The position numbers and the translations under genes were made by a program. A stretch of DNA of 64,000 nucleotides. Source: Cymbidium sinense. Its lineage: Eukaryota > Streptophyta > Magnoliopsida > Asparagales > Orchidaceae. Location of the stretch: the NCBI GenBank assembly GCA_021442155.1, contig CM038221.1, positions 29,293,906 through 29,357,905 on the forward strand. The letters run 5' to 3'. Positions within the stretch are counted from its first letter, which is position 1. The number at the start of each line of letters is the position of its first letter. Positions 52,125 to 62,585 of this stretch are shown here, piece after piece. Below the pieces are notes generated by a model. It was not told the origin of the DNA and did no database searches. It worked only from the letters and a program-made list of their open reading frames with translations.

Positions 52125-52620
52125 GGGTCAATTACTCCGCTGCATCGGTGCATCATTGGCCCAAGAGGCCCAAATCGACGGTAACAATCAGCCCAAAGTG
52201 AGGAATGGGGCCCACACACGTGCAGCCCCTTCATTGTACCGGAGCAACTCCAAGTCTCCAAGCGGTGCCCCCCCATGTGCGCGCGATGCCGACGAGGGAT
52301 AGCGGCGCACGTGACTTGAATTACCAGAACCGGGTGGATTCGGATTCGGATCTAACCCGACTTGATTAAACGTATACACGTTAGTCGCAATCCGCTTTAA
52401 TTGCTTGCCACGTGACCTCAGCACCATCCGCTACGGCCATCTCGTACGTCCGTACCAAATGTGTTGTGTGGACCGATCTGTCCCCACCGCCTTCCCGTCG
52501 CCGCTTGTGATCACTCTGCACTCTTGCACTTTAGTCACTATCTGATTTAGAATTGCACATAGACCCCAAAAACTATCGAGCTTTGCATACATAGCACTTA
52601 ATTTACATCCTACACCTCGA
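52125..52620. promoter_or_regulatory. GC-rich orphan promoter-like patch with CACGTG motifs
   Basis: This ~500-bp GC-rich segment between AT-rich DNA and LTR R2 contains two G-box cores (GCACGTGAC near 52306 and CCACGTGAC near 52410), an ACACGTGC near 52215 and a GGGGCCCAC word. Such motifs are typical of plant promoters. No gene starts on either side. The overlapping open frames here (52000-52302 plus, 52188-52628 minus) have no recognisable protein. It may be a displaced or captured gene 5' end. Confidence 0.35.
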
Positions 52621-52689
52621 TCGATCAATAATTTCAGCTCATCATAACTCGTTTTAAAATAAATTATTTATTAGTATCAAGTGTGATAT

Positions 52690-53356
52690 GATCTGAAAAT
52701 TCTTAGTAAGCAATTTTGATGTAAAATATCGATTCGAATTAAAATAGAGATCTTATTATCAATCGACTCTTAAAGAGTTTTTTATAGTCAAATCGTCTTG
52801 GTCGGATCTAACAAGCCCAGATCTAATTTCGACTTCAGCATTCAAATACAAAATACATCGATGATCAAGAGAATCATTTTTTGGTCCAGATGGAGGAGTG
52901 TTCATTTTGCATGTATTTACGTAAACGACTCTAATCTATAAATAGCTCTTCTTATGAGGAGCAAGCAAGAGAGAGAAGAGAGATCTAAAGCTTGAAAATC
53001 CTACAAGCATTGTGCCACCACGGCGGTTCGTCAACCCAGTTGGTTGTCACCAATCGGTATCGATCCGCCGTCGTCGATCTCCGTGCACCATCACGATGAC
53101 CTTCATCGTCGATCACCATTGCTCACCATTCTTTATCATTCGCATACAACCTTACTATATATGGTTGTTGTTGTCCAGATTTATTGTCATTCTCTCTATA
53201 CAATCCTGCGATCCAGATCGAAAAAACTTTGTACTTCAAAACAAATACATAGTGGATGATTTTTCTTTCGTGATTTTTTACCCTATTTCGGTTTTCCACG
53301 TAAAATTTATGGAGTTTTCTTGTTCACTCTTAAATACATTAGTATTGGATTTCACA
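52690..53356 (+). mobile_element. Copia-type LTR R2
   Basis: The same family as R1 and R3, shortened by many small deletions. It has a TATA box TATAAATAG at 52937-52945, a short GC-rich part, and a U5-like end with ATAGTGGATGATTT, CGTGATTTTTTACCC and CCACGTAAAATTTATGG. It ends TTGGATTTCACA at 53356, followed by ACAAGTGAAGC, perhaps a shortened primer binding site. A plus-strand start at about 53446 opens a short gag-like frame of about 29 codons. With R3 as partner, it could be the 5' LTR of a 3.9-kb non-autonomous element. Confidence 0.6.
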
Positions 53357-53737
53357 ACAAGTGAAGCGTAAATCTCACTCTACCCTGGTTTTCAAGCAAG
53401 CAAACGTTTACGTCGTGGAAACGATTCTCATTATTTCATCTTGTATGGCGACCAAGTTTCCCAACAAGATCAAAACCATCGAGGTGGCATTTCAAGCTTT
53501 TAAGGAGCCAAGAATGAACATTCATCAAATTTAGTTCTTTGATTTTGTCAAAAGATCCCATGTTAATATGTTAAGCATCTAATAATTACCATCCCAAGAA
53601 ACAAGTCAAAGTTAGAGGATATTTCAACATTGAGAAGAGATATAGCTTTGCAAATTATGATTTTTCAATCATACTCATGGAAAAACAAGACCAAGGTTAA
53701 GGAGCAACTTTGGCTACAACCATAAACGTATGTTTTG

Positions 53738-54215
53738 ATTCGACTTCTTCCACATAGCTTAACGTCATCGGGTAACACTCTGACAAACAACCTCGGATAG
53801 GTTAAAAATCCTCAGCGGATCCAATTCGATCTCTTCCATACAGTTAACGCCATCGGTAATACTCGACAAACAACCTGGATAGGTCAAAATCATCGGGATC
53901 CAATTGACCTTTTCCATACAGTTAACGCGTCATTTGAGTAACACTCGACAAACAACCTCAGATAGGTCAAAAATCCTCAGCGGATTCAATTCGACCTCTT
54001 CCATACAGGTTAACGTCATCGGGTAACACTCTGACAACACAACCTCCGATGGGTCAAAAATCCTCAGCGGATTCAATTCAACCTATTATGTACAGGTTAA
54101 TGTCATCAAGTAACACTTTGACAAACAACCTCAGATGGGTAAAAAATCCTCAGCGGATTTGATTCTACCCCTCACATGCAAGTTAACGGCATCAAGTAAC
54201 ATCATGGAGAATGAT
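53738..54215 (+). repeat. Tandem array of ~87-bp units (5.5 copies)
   Basis: The units start with TTCGACCTCTTCCATACAG-like text, pass through GTTAACGTCATCGGGTAACA and CTGACAAACAACCTC, and end with AAAATCCTCAGCGGATTCAA. Five full copies and one partial copy can be followed, the second copy being shortened. The array lies between copia-type LTRs R2 and R3. Confidence 0.85.
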
Positions 54216-54339
54216 ACTTTGAAATTATCTATCAGACTTTCTAAGTTACTCGAATGACGGTTCCTAATTAACGCTTCTCATCTTGGCGGTTATCATGTTG
54301 AACCATCCATTGAAGTTTCAAGAAATCCAATTTCCTACA

Positions 54340-54860
54340 AGAAGTAGTGAACTACGCCGCTGCGACCACACTGCGGCCGTCGCCGCCATCGTCGCCATCT
54401 CGCGCCGGTTACCACCATCATCGGTCATCCCCATTGCAGGTCATTACACTAGTAGCCATTATCGGTACTGGTCCTGTTGCGACCATTTCGGTAACCATCG
54501 CTCAGCCGACCGCTGCTGGTCCATTGCGCCGTTTATCTCCGCCGGTCACACCATCGTCGCTGATCATCCGCTGCCGCATTTATCATTACCGTCGCCGGTT
54601 GTCGACCACGGAGCCACCCCGTTGCGATCCGCGATGCGCCGATCCACTCTGCGACTAGATCGCGGTACGCACTTCTGCCATTGCCATCTTCCCGGTCACC
54701 ACCATCGCCATCGCGATTATCCCGCCACCGCTGTTAATACACATTACGTTTCTGCTGGGCCACCTTTGTTGGCGCCAAATCGCCGCCGTCACCATCGACT
54801 TGTCATTATTAAGCTGTTCGGTCATCATCGCCACCATTGTTGCCACCGAACCCACGGCGT
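54340..54860. repeat. GC-rich CACC/CGCC simple-motif tract
   Basis: This tract of degenerate trinucleotide-like motifs (GTCGCCGCCATC, CATCGCCAC and similar) gives long open frames on both strands, up to 197 codons. The composition matches the GC-rich inserts of LTRs R1 and R3, so I treat it as part of the same element family, not as a gene. Confidence 0.5.
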
Positions 54861-54865
54861 ACGTA

Positions 54866-55245
54866 TGGGGTCTTGATCGCCTCCGAACCGTCCGTGACGG
54901 CTGATTGCTCTTCGAGCTCGCCGGATAAACTACTAGCCTTGATCCTCCAACCTGTCGGTTTGACAAAGCGGTTGACGCCTCTTTCGAGGGAAAATCGAGC
55001 CTCGTATGGGCCTATGCGTCACCTCACACTCGGTCTCAGATAATGGCGGTTGGCGTCTCTTTCGAGGGAAAAGAGCCGATAAAATACGGGCCTTGATCGC
55101 CTCCCCGGCGGTCCGGTCGCGGGGCGCCTATTTCGAGGGAAAAGCGAGCCTGCCAGATGAACTACGCCGATCGCTCGAACCGGCGGTCCGACAGCGGTTG
55201 ACGCTCTTCGAGGAAAACTGAGTCGTATGAACTGCGGCTTGATCG
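54866..55245 (+). repeat. Tandem array of ~74-bp units
   Basis: A CTCTTTCGAGGGAAAA word recurs near 54979, 55055, 55128 and, truncated, near 55204. Between these are TTGATCGCCTCC and CGGCGGTCCG words. The units diverge, but the 72-76 bp spacing is regular. Confidence 0.7.
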
Positions 55246-55734
55246 CCTCAACGACCTTCTCTCAAGAAGAGGAACACTCCAGCATATGAGAAGTGTGTCT
55301 TACCTTCCTAAAGGATTTTATAGATCCCTATAGGAAAAGTAAAATCAAAGAAAAAGCTCAAGTAAACGGCTAAAATGCAAAACGGACGTTCCGCATGCGT
55401 GAACCGACACAGCTCGGTACGCAGCGCGTCATGCCCGTGACCGCCACTTCCGCTTCAACCCTCCATCAGCCACTCGGTGCAGCGACACAACCACTGGCTT
55501 CGCTCGGCCCCACAGTTAGACAGCGTCCCCACATGCCATGAGGCCCATAACCAAATCTTGTAGCGTCATCCGAACCCGCGTGATTATAATCTTGTGCTTC
55601 CATGAAGATCCTTCTCAAAATGTATGATTAATGGACATTTCATTGAAAATTTTGCTATTTTTAAGTATTTAGCATATATATATTTGAATGATTGAGATAA
55701 TATCATCTAAAAATAGAGCAACGATATGACCACC

Positions 55735-56600
55735 GAAAATTCTAGTTTTAGGCCATCTTGATGTCGGCAATCGATTACGAATCAAGACTCAGAGATCAAG
55801 CACTTATTATCAATCGACTCTTAAATATTGAGTGTTTATAGTCAAATCGAGCGTCTTGACGAGCCGGATCTAACAATCCCAAGATGTCATAATTCCAACT
55901 TCATTTGAGCATTCAAATACACAAAATACATCAGATGATCAAGAGAATCATTTTGAGCCATTTGATGGAGGAGTGGTTCGGATTTTGCATGTATTTTTAG
56001 AAACGCCACCCCTCTAATCTATAAATACCCTCTTATTCTTCACATGAAGGTAGCCCAAGCAAGAGAGATGAGAGAGCTCTAAAGTTTGAAAATCCTCCAA
56101 GCATAATCGTCTCCACCACGGCCAACCACCAGCTTGGTTTACCACCGCCGTCGGCCATCGGTCGCCCGCCGGTCTCACCATCGTGATCCGCCGATCACCA
56201 TGCCGGCCATTTCGCCGGCTGCGGTCATCTTCATCGCCGCCCATGCCACATTACCGTCGCCAGTTGTTGCCGACCACCCGTCAGCCGCCAACCACCGCCG
56301 CCGTCAGCCGCCACCGCCGGTCACCACCACCGACGACCGTCATCGTCAGTCGCTGACCCCCGCTGTTCACCATTATCTACTATCACTAGCAACTGTTACA
56401 ACCTGAACGTGACTGTATAGATATTGTTGTCTGATTTTGGAATTCTCATTGTTAGTCCTTCTAATATACAATTATGTAATCTCGTTATCGGGAAAATTTT
56501 ATACTCGTAAATAGATACATAGTGGAAGATTTTACTTGGCTGACTCGTGATTTTTTTTCTCTTTAGAGATTTTTCACGTAAAATTATGGATTTTATTATT
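55735..56600 (+). mobile_element. Copia-type LTR R3 with GC-rich insert
   Basis: Related to R1 along its length. The TATA box is TATAAATAC at 56020-56028, the GC-rich CCACCGCCG tract runs 56105-56400, and the U5-like end has CATAGTGGAAGATTTTA, CGTGATTTTTTTTC and TTCACGTAAAATTATGG. The final TTGGATTTCACA terminus is lost. It could be the 3' LTR partner of R2. The 76- and 90-codon frames across the GC tract are compositional. Confidence 0.6.
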
Positions 56601-56689
56601 AATTTTTAAAAATTACTTTTTTAATCATTTGAATGTTGATTTTAACAAACTTATGTTGGAATTGAATGCCTCGAAGAGACAAACTTATT

Positions 56690-57355
56690 GACATCAATAT
56701 CGGGTCAATTTGAATCCAAATGAGCTCAAATCAAGCTCAAAAGGTGTACTTGAATACTTCAAGATATTGATTGGATGGTCAAATGAACTCCAAATCTAGC
56801 ATGCTTATAATTGAATTGAACATTTTGACGAGACGAATTCAACGAGCTCAAGATCACTCAAATCATGGTCGTTTGGATGATCAAATCATCAAAAAATTAT
56901 CAACAATCAAAGAAATCAAAATGAATCATCTTATAGAATGTTTTGGAATCTTTGCTATAATTATCAAAATACGCTTCCAATCCTATAAATAGAACCTAAT
57001 TGTCATAAAGGGAGGAGGGAGCTTGAAGATAACTTGTGAGAAAAAAAATTGGGAGAGAACTCGAGAAGAAGCTAGAAGCTCAAAGTCCATCATCATAACA
57101 AGTGACACCGACTAATGCCTATTTCGACCAACCAACAACAATTATAGCTACCATCACATAGCTATTGTAACCTAATTCTAGTACTCCACTATCTTGATCT
57201 CTCAAATACAGTCTTGTAATCTTGTTATCGGGAAAGTTAGAACTTTATAACTCAAACTCATATAGTATAATATTTTGACTAGGTTAGGCCCAGTGATTTT
57301 TTCTCACTTCACAAAGTTTTTCATGTAAAATTTAAATTTTTTTTTTTTTTCAACT
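56690..57355 (+). mobile_element. Copia-type LTR R4, most diverged copy
   Basis: It shares the layout of R1-R3: a GGTCAATTTGAATCC-type 5' part, CATTTTGACGAGACGAATTC, a TATA box (TATAAATAG, 56984-56992), a GGGAAAGTTAGAACTTT segment, then GTGATTTTTTCTC and CATGTAAAATTTAAA. It lacks the GC-rich insert, which makes it useful as the uninserted form of the family. Confidence 0.45.
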
Positions 57356-58400
57356 ATCCAGTGTGTCATTTTCATACAAAATTAAGATGAAGCTTTACTC
57401 TACTTCTCTCGAAGTTATCTATGCAACAAGTTTCACTATAAATTAGTCACTTTAAGAATTCTTATAAATTGATTGAAGTATTTCTTGACATATGACATTT
57501 AGTTCTGATACTCAACATTTTAATACTCATAAATAATTTAGAATGTTTGTAACCTTCTCATAATGATCATTGTGTTGCACTCAATAATTTATTGAACTTT
57601 TGAGCTTCTATATTTGATAGCTCCTCATCCATTACTCTTACGAATTAAACTCTTATTACATCAAACATCATTTCTTCATGTCCTTCAAATTCATATTCAT
57701 TTAAAAGTATAGAGCTCATCGAAGCACCAACATGAGAATCAATAGTGTCTCATATTCATCATGTTAAGTCCAAAATCAACAATTTGATTGATTGAAATTC
57801 CTTGTGATATAAGTCCAATTTGACTTCATCTAGTCTTAAGTATACTCGATTCTTGTGCCTCACATATAGATGTTGAAACTTTCATTTTGAAAGATAAACA
57901 GAAAGTTGAGATGCCAATTGCAGTAAATTTACATCATTCAAGAAATTATTATTAATTTGGACTAATGCAACCTTATACATATATTCTTTATATCATTATA
58001 TGAGGTAAATAAAATTCAGTAAGATTTTCATGCTTGCTTTGTAACTTCGCATGATTGAACACACTATGTTATTAACATAGATCAATTTTAAAGCTTATGA
58101 GCATTGTCACTATAACAACAATCAATTCAACCTATGAAAATAACTACACACAAGATTTACTTAAGGTTAAGCTTCAAACTGAAATTTTTTAATGAACTTT
58201 AAATCCACGAAATATAAAATTAAACGAATGAAATCATAAATTAAAATTTTTAGAAATAAATAGAAGAGTTTTACATTTGATTATATAGACAAATCAAATA
58301 AATCATACCACTTCGTGAAGATTTAGAAGCGCAAGGGAAGGGGTTTTGAGTCAGGCTAAGAGCCAGCCGAAGGAAGGGAAATGTGCGAGGGGCTTCATTT
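57356..58400. other. AT-rich intergenic DNA
   Basis: No gene recognised. It may include remnants of the internal region belonging to R4, but no protein motif is visible. Confidence 0.4.
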
Positions 58401-58774
58401 GGGGTGTAAATGAGTCGAGTCAAGTCGAGTTTTGACTTAATCGACTAAACTTGTTTTAACCCAGTTAAGCTCGACTCGAGCTCAATTACCAGGCTCGAGC
58501 TCGACTTGATTTAAAGAAAGTCCAGCTCGAGCTCATTTAAAAAGCTCGATAAATTATTAAATCGATAACGTGATATGTGATAATTACAGTTCACCGTTCA
58601 CCATTATGTAAACGAGCTATCTGCTACCAGTTAAAGTAACTTTTGAAGCAAAATTTTTCGAGCTTGTTTATGAGCTCGAGCTCGAGCTCGTGGCTCAATA
58701 AGCTTGGCTCGTGAGCTCGTTAACAAGCAGAGCTCGAGTAAGCTCACGAGCCGGCTTGACTCACTTACAACCCT
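58401..58774. mobile_element. MITE-like element with GGGTGTAAATGAGTC ends
   Basis: The left end is GGGGTGTAAATGAGTCGAG. The right end, GACTCACTTACAACCCT, is its diverged complement. The interior is packed with GAGCTCGAGCTCG words, giving strong self-complementarity. This type of element is common in plant genomes; I do not assign a superfamily, because no target duplication is clear. Confidence 0.6.
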
Positions 58775-59627
58775 AACTTCCACCGATTTCCTAAATAACA
58801 GCTTTTTGATGGATATCCAACAAAAAAATTTCTAAAAAAATTTCTCCATAACAAATAAAAGATGAATTAACTAAATTTCCATAGACAATTATGTTGGAAA
58901 AATTTTCGATAGAAATTTTAATGATAATTTTTTGTCGAATTAGTTTACCAATATTAATCGTAGTTAATGATAGTCCATAATTTTGTATAGAATAATTAAG
59001 AATTTTATTAAAATTTAAATTATCTCAAATTTATATAATTGATCAAAATATTATTTGTCACAAAGACGAATGTGGATGAGAAAGGGATCTTATGTGTGGA
59101 TGTATATAAGAATTTTAAAAAAATTATTTATGAGCAGCTATGATAAATTATAAAAAATATTTTAACTTATTATTTTTTCCAATATATATTGAATAGTATC
59201 CTCGTGATCAACCGCTGATCAAACCACCAGCTTTATATACTTTTTTAATTCATTTGTAATTTATTTCTTTTGTTAAAAAAACATTAAAAATGTGTGAAAT
59301 GGGAAGCGTGAACGGTGAACTGAGTGGAAACAGCACCGAAGGAGCTGAGTGCCGTTCTCAGCAGACAATGACGGGCCCACAAAACCTCTCTTCGTTTTCA
59401 TATAAACTATATAGTAAATTCTGTTTTTTTTGTTTTTTTGTAACAAGGTGTCCACCCTATCTACCTTATGAATGGGGATATCAGCTTAATCCGGATGAGT
59501 CACACTCCACTCCCCCTTTTCTTTTCAATGGGTTAAGCGTCTGCTTTGAAGAATCGAATGCGGATTAACCACGCCTCATGAGCTAAGCCCGATGAGTAGT
59601 TCTGTTTTGCCTTCTAATTTTTTCAGC
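58775..59627. other. Intergenic DNA
   Basis: Mostly AT-rich. The part 59290-59580 is GC-richer, with a 92-codon frame on the plus strand (59290-59568) that shows no family motif. I see no supported gene. Confidence 0.35.
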
Positions 59628-59630
59628 TAA

Positions 59631-59856
59631 GAGTACGTTTAGGGTGGCAGAGCTGGCGATACAAAATGGTAAAAAAATATATCACAATATTATTTAAATA
59701 TTATATTTTTAAATTTATGATATAAAATTGTATTTTCAACTTCAAAATTATAATATAAATTTTTAAAATTTAAAAAATTTATAAAACTCACCGTAACTAA
59801 ACAATATTTTTTTTTGAGTTCTACCATTATATTTTTTAGATGTTCTAAACATACTC
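59631..59856. mobile_element. MITE with GAGTACGTTTAG ends
   Basis: A 226-bp AT-rich element has inverted ends GAGTACGTTTAGG / TCTAAACATACTC and TAA on both sides (59628-59630 and 59857-59859). The 3-bp TAA target fits a PIF/Harbinger origin. Its interior is unrelated to the other MITEs here. Confidence 0.75.
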
Positions 59857-59949
59857 TAAGACTCCATTTAAGGAGAAATTTTCCCTATGACGCGGCTCAA
59901 AACTGTACTTCTTAGGCACATGGCAAAGTAAGGTAGAGCACCATTTTGA

Positions 59950-60102
59950 AGAATCTGCTCTACCTTTTTTTTATGAGAAAATTAAGTGGGTGTCGCATTA
60001 TGTGATAATGACAGTTCCAGTAGGATTAGTCTAACCGTCCTCATCCAGATGGGTGAGGTCTTTGGGTGTTCCAAAAAAAAAAAAAAAAAAAGAATCTGCT
60101 CT
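59950..60102 (+). mobile_element. Short poly(A) retroposon with 12-bp TSD (SINE-like)
   Basis: A 129-bp insertion (59962-60090) ends in about 18 A and lies between exact copies of AGAATCTGCTCT (59950-59961 and 60091-60102). These marks show LINE-driven retroposition. Its 3' text before the tail (GATGGGTGAGGTCTTTGGGT) resembles that of the insertion at 61480-61668. I see no clear RNA polymerase III boxes here, so it may be a 5'-truncated SINE. Confidence 0.75.
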
Positions 60103-60458
60103 GAAAAAATTATGTTTTTTTAATTTAATTTAGTCAAATATGATGTGGTAATACTTAGAAAATTATAATATAATTTTTTGAAAAAAAAATTATAATATCC
60201 ACATGACTTCTTAGACTAGGGTGTGCATTTAATTTGTTTGGATGAATTGGATAATGAATTTTAAAAATAAATTGATTTTGGATTCTAAAAAAATTAGATA
60301 AACTGATCAAACATAATATAAACCGAACAAATCAAATAGCAAATTGGTTAGGTTATTTTTTGTTTGGTTTGGGATAAATCAAATTTACTATATTTAAAAA
60401 TTAGTTGTAAAATTTATATTCATTATGTAATTTTTTTGTATAATGAATAAGTAATAAG

Positions 60459-60532
<74 letters not shown>

Positions 60533-61479
60533 GCAATTAATTACTTTTATGCATTAAAATATTTAAATTTTTATGGTGGCTAGAAAAAAATATCAAGTAA
60601 TAAATAAATCCGATTTATTTGATTTCATCCAAAGTTTTATTTAACAAACTGATCTAAAAATCAAAAATCAAAGTTTTCATTAATTAAAATCAAAATCCAA
60701 ATTACTAAGTTCAAAATCGAACTAAATTACTCAAAAATTTTATTTCAATTTAATTTTTTAATTAAAATCAAATAATACACACCGTTATCTTAAACACTAA
60801 TTTTTTCTTTAATAACTTCATCATTGATTTTTCATACAGCTATAATTATAACATTTGACAAATTAAATTGTTATATTAATCATTTAAATTATTTATTTAT
60901 ATATTAAATTAGGCTAAAATTAAATATTATTCAAAACTTAAAATAAAAATCTTAAAATTAAATTTGATCAAACTCAAAATTAAATTGAATGATTTTAATA
61001 AATCTTAAAATTAAAATCAGGTCAACCTTAAGTCGAATCATTAACATTTAGTAAAAAAAATTATAAATAATTAAAAAAATGAGATTTGTTCTTATATATA
61101 ACTTTCTATTTTAAAAAAGTATGCATGGCATAATCCATAAGGCACCTTATAAAGGAAGAGGAAGCGTAACTGGTCTAACTTTCAATTTGCTGGGGCCCGC
61201 CACGTTTGTCCTCCGACTTTCCTTGTCGCTTTAAAGTGTAATTTGTAAGATATTCTCAGTTCCATTATGGACTTTTTTTTTATTATTTATTATTTATTTT
61301 GAGGAAAGACCGTCTATGAACTAAAGATATGATTTAATTCTTACTTTTATTGAACATTTTGATTATTTTTTATTACTTAAATATTATAATTAATTATTGA
61401 TTTTATGGTTTATTCATATTATTACGTTTAATCCTCGTCACTTCTAAAATCCCTTTGTCTCTAAAAAACTTCTATACTA
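60103..61479. other. AT-rich intergenic DNA
   Basis: It contains a (TA)n run at 60462-60526 and otherwise no recognised feature. Confidence 0.45.
60462..60526. repeat. (TA)n microsatellite
   Basis: About 32 TA units. Confidence 0.95.
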
Positions 61480-61668
61480 CCCACCGTCTCTTGCTCGATT
61501 GGTGGCGTCTTACTCCCTGGGAGTTTAAATCGTCTGAGCAGGCGCTATGTTAATAGTGGGAAAATCAGTGGGGCCCGCGTGTGGGTGATGAATGTAGCCA
61601 CGTGGGATTAATAACGGCAATCCCCACAAGATGAGTGGGGTGTTGGGTGTATATCAAAAAAAAAAAAA
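61480..61668 (+). mobile_element. Probable SINE with poly(A) tail
   Basis: The segment ends in 14 A. Its 3' text, GATGAGTGGGGTGTTGGGTG, matches that of the retroposon at 59962-60090. The head has a tRNA-like flavour: GATTGGTGGCGTC could be a degenerate A box, and GAGTTTAAATCGTC a degenerate B box. A short ATACTA at 61474-61479 and 61669-61674 may be the target duplication. It carries a perfect CACGTG at about 61598, roughly 1 kb upstream of the protease start. Confidence 0.5.
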
Positions 61669-61669
61669 A

Positions 61670-62340
61670 TACTATAGTTGATTTTGATAGGGCCCACAAA
61701 ACTAATTATTTAAGTTTAATTTTTTTGAGTAAATTATTTTTTGAAGTTTGATTGTTAATTAAATTAGTTTTTAAACTGATTTATTATGTGATAAAATTAT
61801 AACTTTTAAGTAAATTACATATTTATGAATAATTCGTATTAACTCAATAAGTTAATGAGCTAAATATAAATATAAAATTTTGACTTAATTATTTAACAAG
61901 TCGAGATAAATAATACTTAAAATTTGCCCATTTTGATCCCTAGAGAGCGTTTATCATATAATAAAAAAAGCTTGCAAATAGTGCTTTTAAGCACTTGAAC
62001 TATCTCCACCAATCTACTACTTCACACTAGTGGAAATGCTTGGTATTAATTTAATTATTAAAATTTAGGTTGTGAATAAATAAATTTAAATGATGATTTA
62101 ATTTAATTTTTATAATTAATTTTAACGTTACATATCATTATTTTAGGATAAGTAGATGAAAAAAAAAGTTAAAATATATTTACATAATTTTTGGAAATAT
62201 AATTATTTATAAATTTGAGGTATCGTATTTATATTATTTATTTTAATTAAAATTTCAACTATTTACTCATATAAGTTTAAATTTATGAATTAATTAGTTA
62301 TATAAAGAAACCTAACAAATTTTTTTAATCTTTCGCAAAT
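61670..62340. other. AT-rich upstream region of the protease gene
   Basis: No gene and no clear repeat boundary. Confidence 0.45.
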
Positions 62341-62585
62341 TTTCCTATATATAAAAGGAGAACGGTGAACAGCGTGACATTTTGGTCTTCAAAATATTTA
62401 TTTCACCCACCGAACATACAGAGCCGCACCCATGTTTTAGTTTCCTATAAACCGCCCGTATTAATTACCGAGAAGTCCTCGGCCTCGTCTATTTTATACA
62501 AAGGCACTTATACCGTTTGATCTTCACTTGCGCTCACTACCCACCCAACCTGAGTCCATACCTCCCACGAGCAGTCACCGCCACC
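62341..62585 (+). promoter_or_regulatory. Core promoter and leader of the aspartic protease gene
   Basis: Two TATA-like sites precede the start codon: TATATATAAAAGG at about 62346-62357, and TATTTTATACAAAGG at about 62490. The second lies 96 bp before the ATG and would place the transcription start in the pyrimidine-rich text near 62520-62530, with a leader of about 60 bp. The base composition changes from AT-rich to GC-rich across this segment. No experimental start is visible from sequence. Confidence 0.45.

Noticed and set aside
54283..54876. 197-codon open frame, histidine/arginine-rich
   Set aside because: It is produced by the GC-rich CACC/CGCC motif tract; the opposite strand and other frames are equally open, and no family motif is present.
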